From: Methylotetracoccus sp. | GTDB taxonomy: Bacteria; Pseudomonadota; Gammaproteobacteria; Methylococcales; Methylococcaceae | NCBI GenBank assembly: GCA_025458755.1 | Contig: JALORT010000107.1 | Location: 1 to 7,082 of the forward strand | Length of the DNA: 7,082 bases | Reading direction: 5' to 3' | In this document: positions 6,436-7,082 of the stretch, in pieces | Numbering within the stretch: the first letter of the stretch is position 1 | How the letters are laid out: every line of letters begins with the position of its first letter | Made by a program: the position numbers and the translations under genes | The notes under the pieces: model-generated | The model's input: only the letters and a program-made list of their open reading frames with translations | Databases searched by the model: none | Told to the model about the DNA's origin: nothing

Positions 6436-6526
6436 GGAGAGATGGCCGAGTGGTTGAAGGCGCACGCCTGGAAAGTGTGTATACGCTAACACCGTATCGA
6501 GGGTTCGAATCCCTCTCTCTCCGCCA
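6436..6526 (+). tRNA. tRNA-Ser(GGA), CCA encoded
   Basis: A 91-base class II tRNA that decodes UCC and UCU. The 7-bp acceptor stem pairs GGAGAGA (6436-6442) with TCTCTCC (6516-6522), then discriminator G and encoded CCA (6524-6526). The anticodon stem CACGC/GTGTG (6463-6467, 6475-6479) encloses loop CTGGAAA with anticodon GGA at 6470-6472. The long variable arm typical of serine is a 5-bp hairpin ATACG/CGTAT (6481-6485, 6493-6497). The T-arm is GAGGG-TTCGAAT-CCCTC. It closely resembles E. coli tRNA-Ser(GGA) and stands alone behind its own promoter. No duplicate of its 3' end, as an integrated element would leave, is seen in the window. Confidence 0.98.
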
Positions 6527-6883
6527 TACGTTTCTTAGGTCCCCTCCGATCCAAACCTGCCCTACCCAGCTCAGAAGTAACACGTTGAGATCCGTTACGG
6601 GTTCTCCGCTGAGAGCTGTTGATTCTGTTCGGTCTGCGCTTTTCGTTGGCTGCTGAGGCCCACGCCACTGCGTGCGGGTGTCACCTGGTTCGCGACCGGG
6701 GCGATGCCTCTCCCACCGAGCTCCATTTCAACTGTGCGGCCTGGACGTCGTGGGATGTGAAGACTACGCATCGTCGGCCGGAAGCCGGGGATCGCTCAAT
6801 GCAACGCCGCTGTCCCGATGACGGCAGCGATTGCGTGGACTGCGCGGTCTTGGCCGATCTTCACTTCCACGCAAGGCCGGACA
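6527..6883. other. 357-base stretch after tRNA-Ser without a convincing gene
   Basis: The plus frame 6619-6891 translates to unrecognisable Cys/His/Arg-rich sequence and starts at ATT, so I do not call it. Visible structure: arms at 6567-6574 (CAGCTCAG) and 6609-6618 (CTGAG-AG-CTG) enclose an inner GTAAC/GTTAC pair, then a modestly T-rich run, possibly a weak tRNA terminator; and a 9-bp inverted repeat at 6831-6874. No integrase or mobile-element remnant is seen. Confidence 0.5.
6831..6874. repeat. 9-bp inverted repeat just beyond the yheU-like stop
   Basis: TTGCGTGGA (6831-6839) and TCCACGCAA (6866-6874) are exact reverse complements with 26 bases between. The right arm lies 9 bases past the 3' end of the minus-strand yheU-like gene, a position suited to transcript-end protection or termination. 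The long loop and lack of a T-tract make it a weak terminator. Confidence 0.3.
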
Positions 6884-7082
6884 TTACGTAGTCCCGGGCA
6901 CTTGTTCCTTGGGCAGAATCGTGCAGGTTCCGTCGTTTTCGTCAAAGACGATCACCGCGGTTCCCTGCGCGAGCTGACGCCGGACTTGGGCGACCTTGAC
7001 TGCGAGCGGAGTTTCGCGCTCCCCGTAGTCGGTGCCGTCGCGGGTGACGAAATCTTCGATCAGGCCTTGCACGGCTTCAGGG
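6884..7082 (-). CDS. yheU: YheU-family (UPF0270) protein, 5' end outside the window
   Basis: The last 65 residues are visible, ending in TAA at 6884-6886; the frame is open to the right edge. The sequence follows E. coli YheU: PEAVQGLIEDFVTRDGTDYG matches its [20 protein letters not shown], and VKVAQVRRQLAQGTAVIVF matches the segment KVADVKRQLQCGEAVLVW. The end is TILPKEQ against NIMPRSQ. A GTG near 7072 is an internal valine, not the start, because homology continues upstream to the edge. The family is about 70 residues long, so only a few N-terminal residues should be missing. Its biochemical function is not established. The family is chiefly gammaproteobacterial, which supports the placement of this genome. 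Confidence 0.93.
   Translation of the reverse strand, partial: PEAVQGLIEDFVTRDGTDYGERETPLAVKVAQVRRQLAQGTAVIVFDENDGTCTILPKEQVPGTT

Noticed and set aside
6185..6668. Minus-strand frames crossing the tRNA, containing RERDSNPRYG and EREGFEPS
   Set aside because: These peptides are the well-known false translations of tRNA genes read antisense, not proteins.
6436..6883. tRNA-Ser 3' end as an integration site for a mobile element
   Set aside because: No integrase gene and no second copy of the tRNA 3' segment occur in the window.
1..7082. CRISPR arrays, insertion sequences, prophage or toxin-antitoxin genes
   Set aside because: No regularly spaced repeats, terminal inverted repeats with a transposase, phage proteins or paired small toxin-antitoxin frames were seen.

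Overview
The window looks like chromosomal DNA of a GC-rich gammaproteobacterium. The evidence is an AroG-type class I DAHP synthase, a UPF0270/YheU-family protein (a mainly gammaproteobacterial family), a tRNA-Ser(GGA) gene with an encoded CCA end, and good matches to E. coli-like promoter and Shine-Dalgarno signals. A finer placement, for example a methanotroph-like lineage, is only an impression and cannot be settled from this sequence.

Layout. Positions 1-377 (minus) hold the first 125 codons of a gene that runs off the left edge and weakly recalls heme-utilisation (ChuX/HutX/HmuS-like) proteins. A 566-base divergent spacer follows, then a two-gene plus-strand operon: aroG (944-2086), which opens aromatic amino acid synthesis, and a fused thiS-thiG gene (2091-3068) for the thiamine thiazole. 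A 12-bp stem-loop between 3068 and 3194 separates this operon from a convergent minus-strand lipoprotein gene (3194-3856). A Nudix hydrolase gene (4017-4496, plus) diverges from the lipoprotein gene. Then come a 609-base stretch with no convincing gene, a minus-strand ribosome-hibernation (HPF/RaiA-like) gene (5106-5465), a 515-base spacer, and a small two-helix membrane protein (5981-6223, plus). A tRNA-Ser(GGA) gene (6436-6526) follows behind a very good sigma-70 promoter with a GC-rich discriminator. The right edge holds the 3' part of a yheU-like gene (6884-7082, minus).

How the genes work together. Only aroG and thiSG look co-transcribed (4-base gap, SD of thiSG inside the end of aroG). 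Both are biosynthetic; some bacteria make the thiazole ring from tyrosine, a product of the aroG pathway, but any functional link is inference. The other genes are single units of stationary-phase, housekeeping or envelope type. About 36% of the window has no supported gene, which is high for a bacterial chromosome.

I looked for phage, transposon, CRISPR, toxin-antitoxin and defence features and saw none. The most unusual item is the ThiS-ThiG fusion, whose sulfur-carrier Gly-Gly tail is buried inside the polypeptide. I do not see clear evidence for an undescribed multi-gene system.
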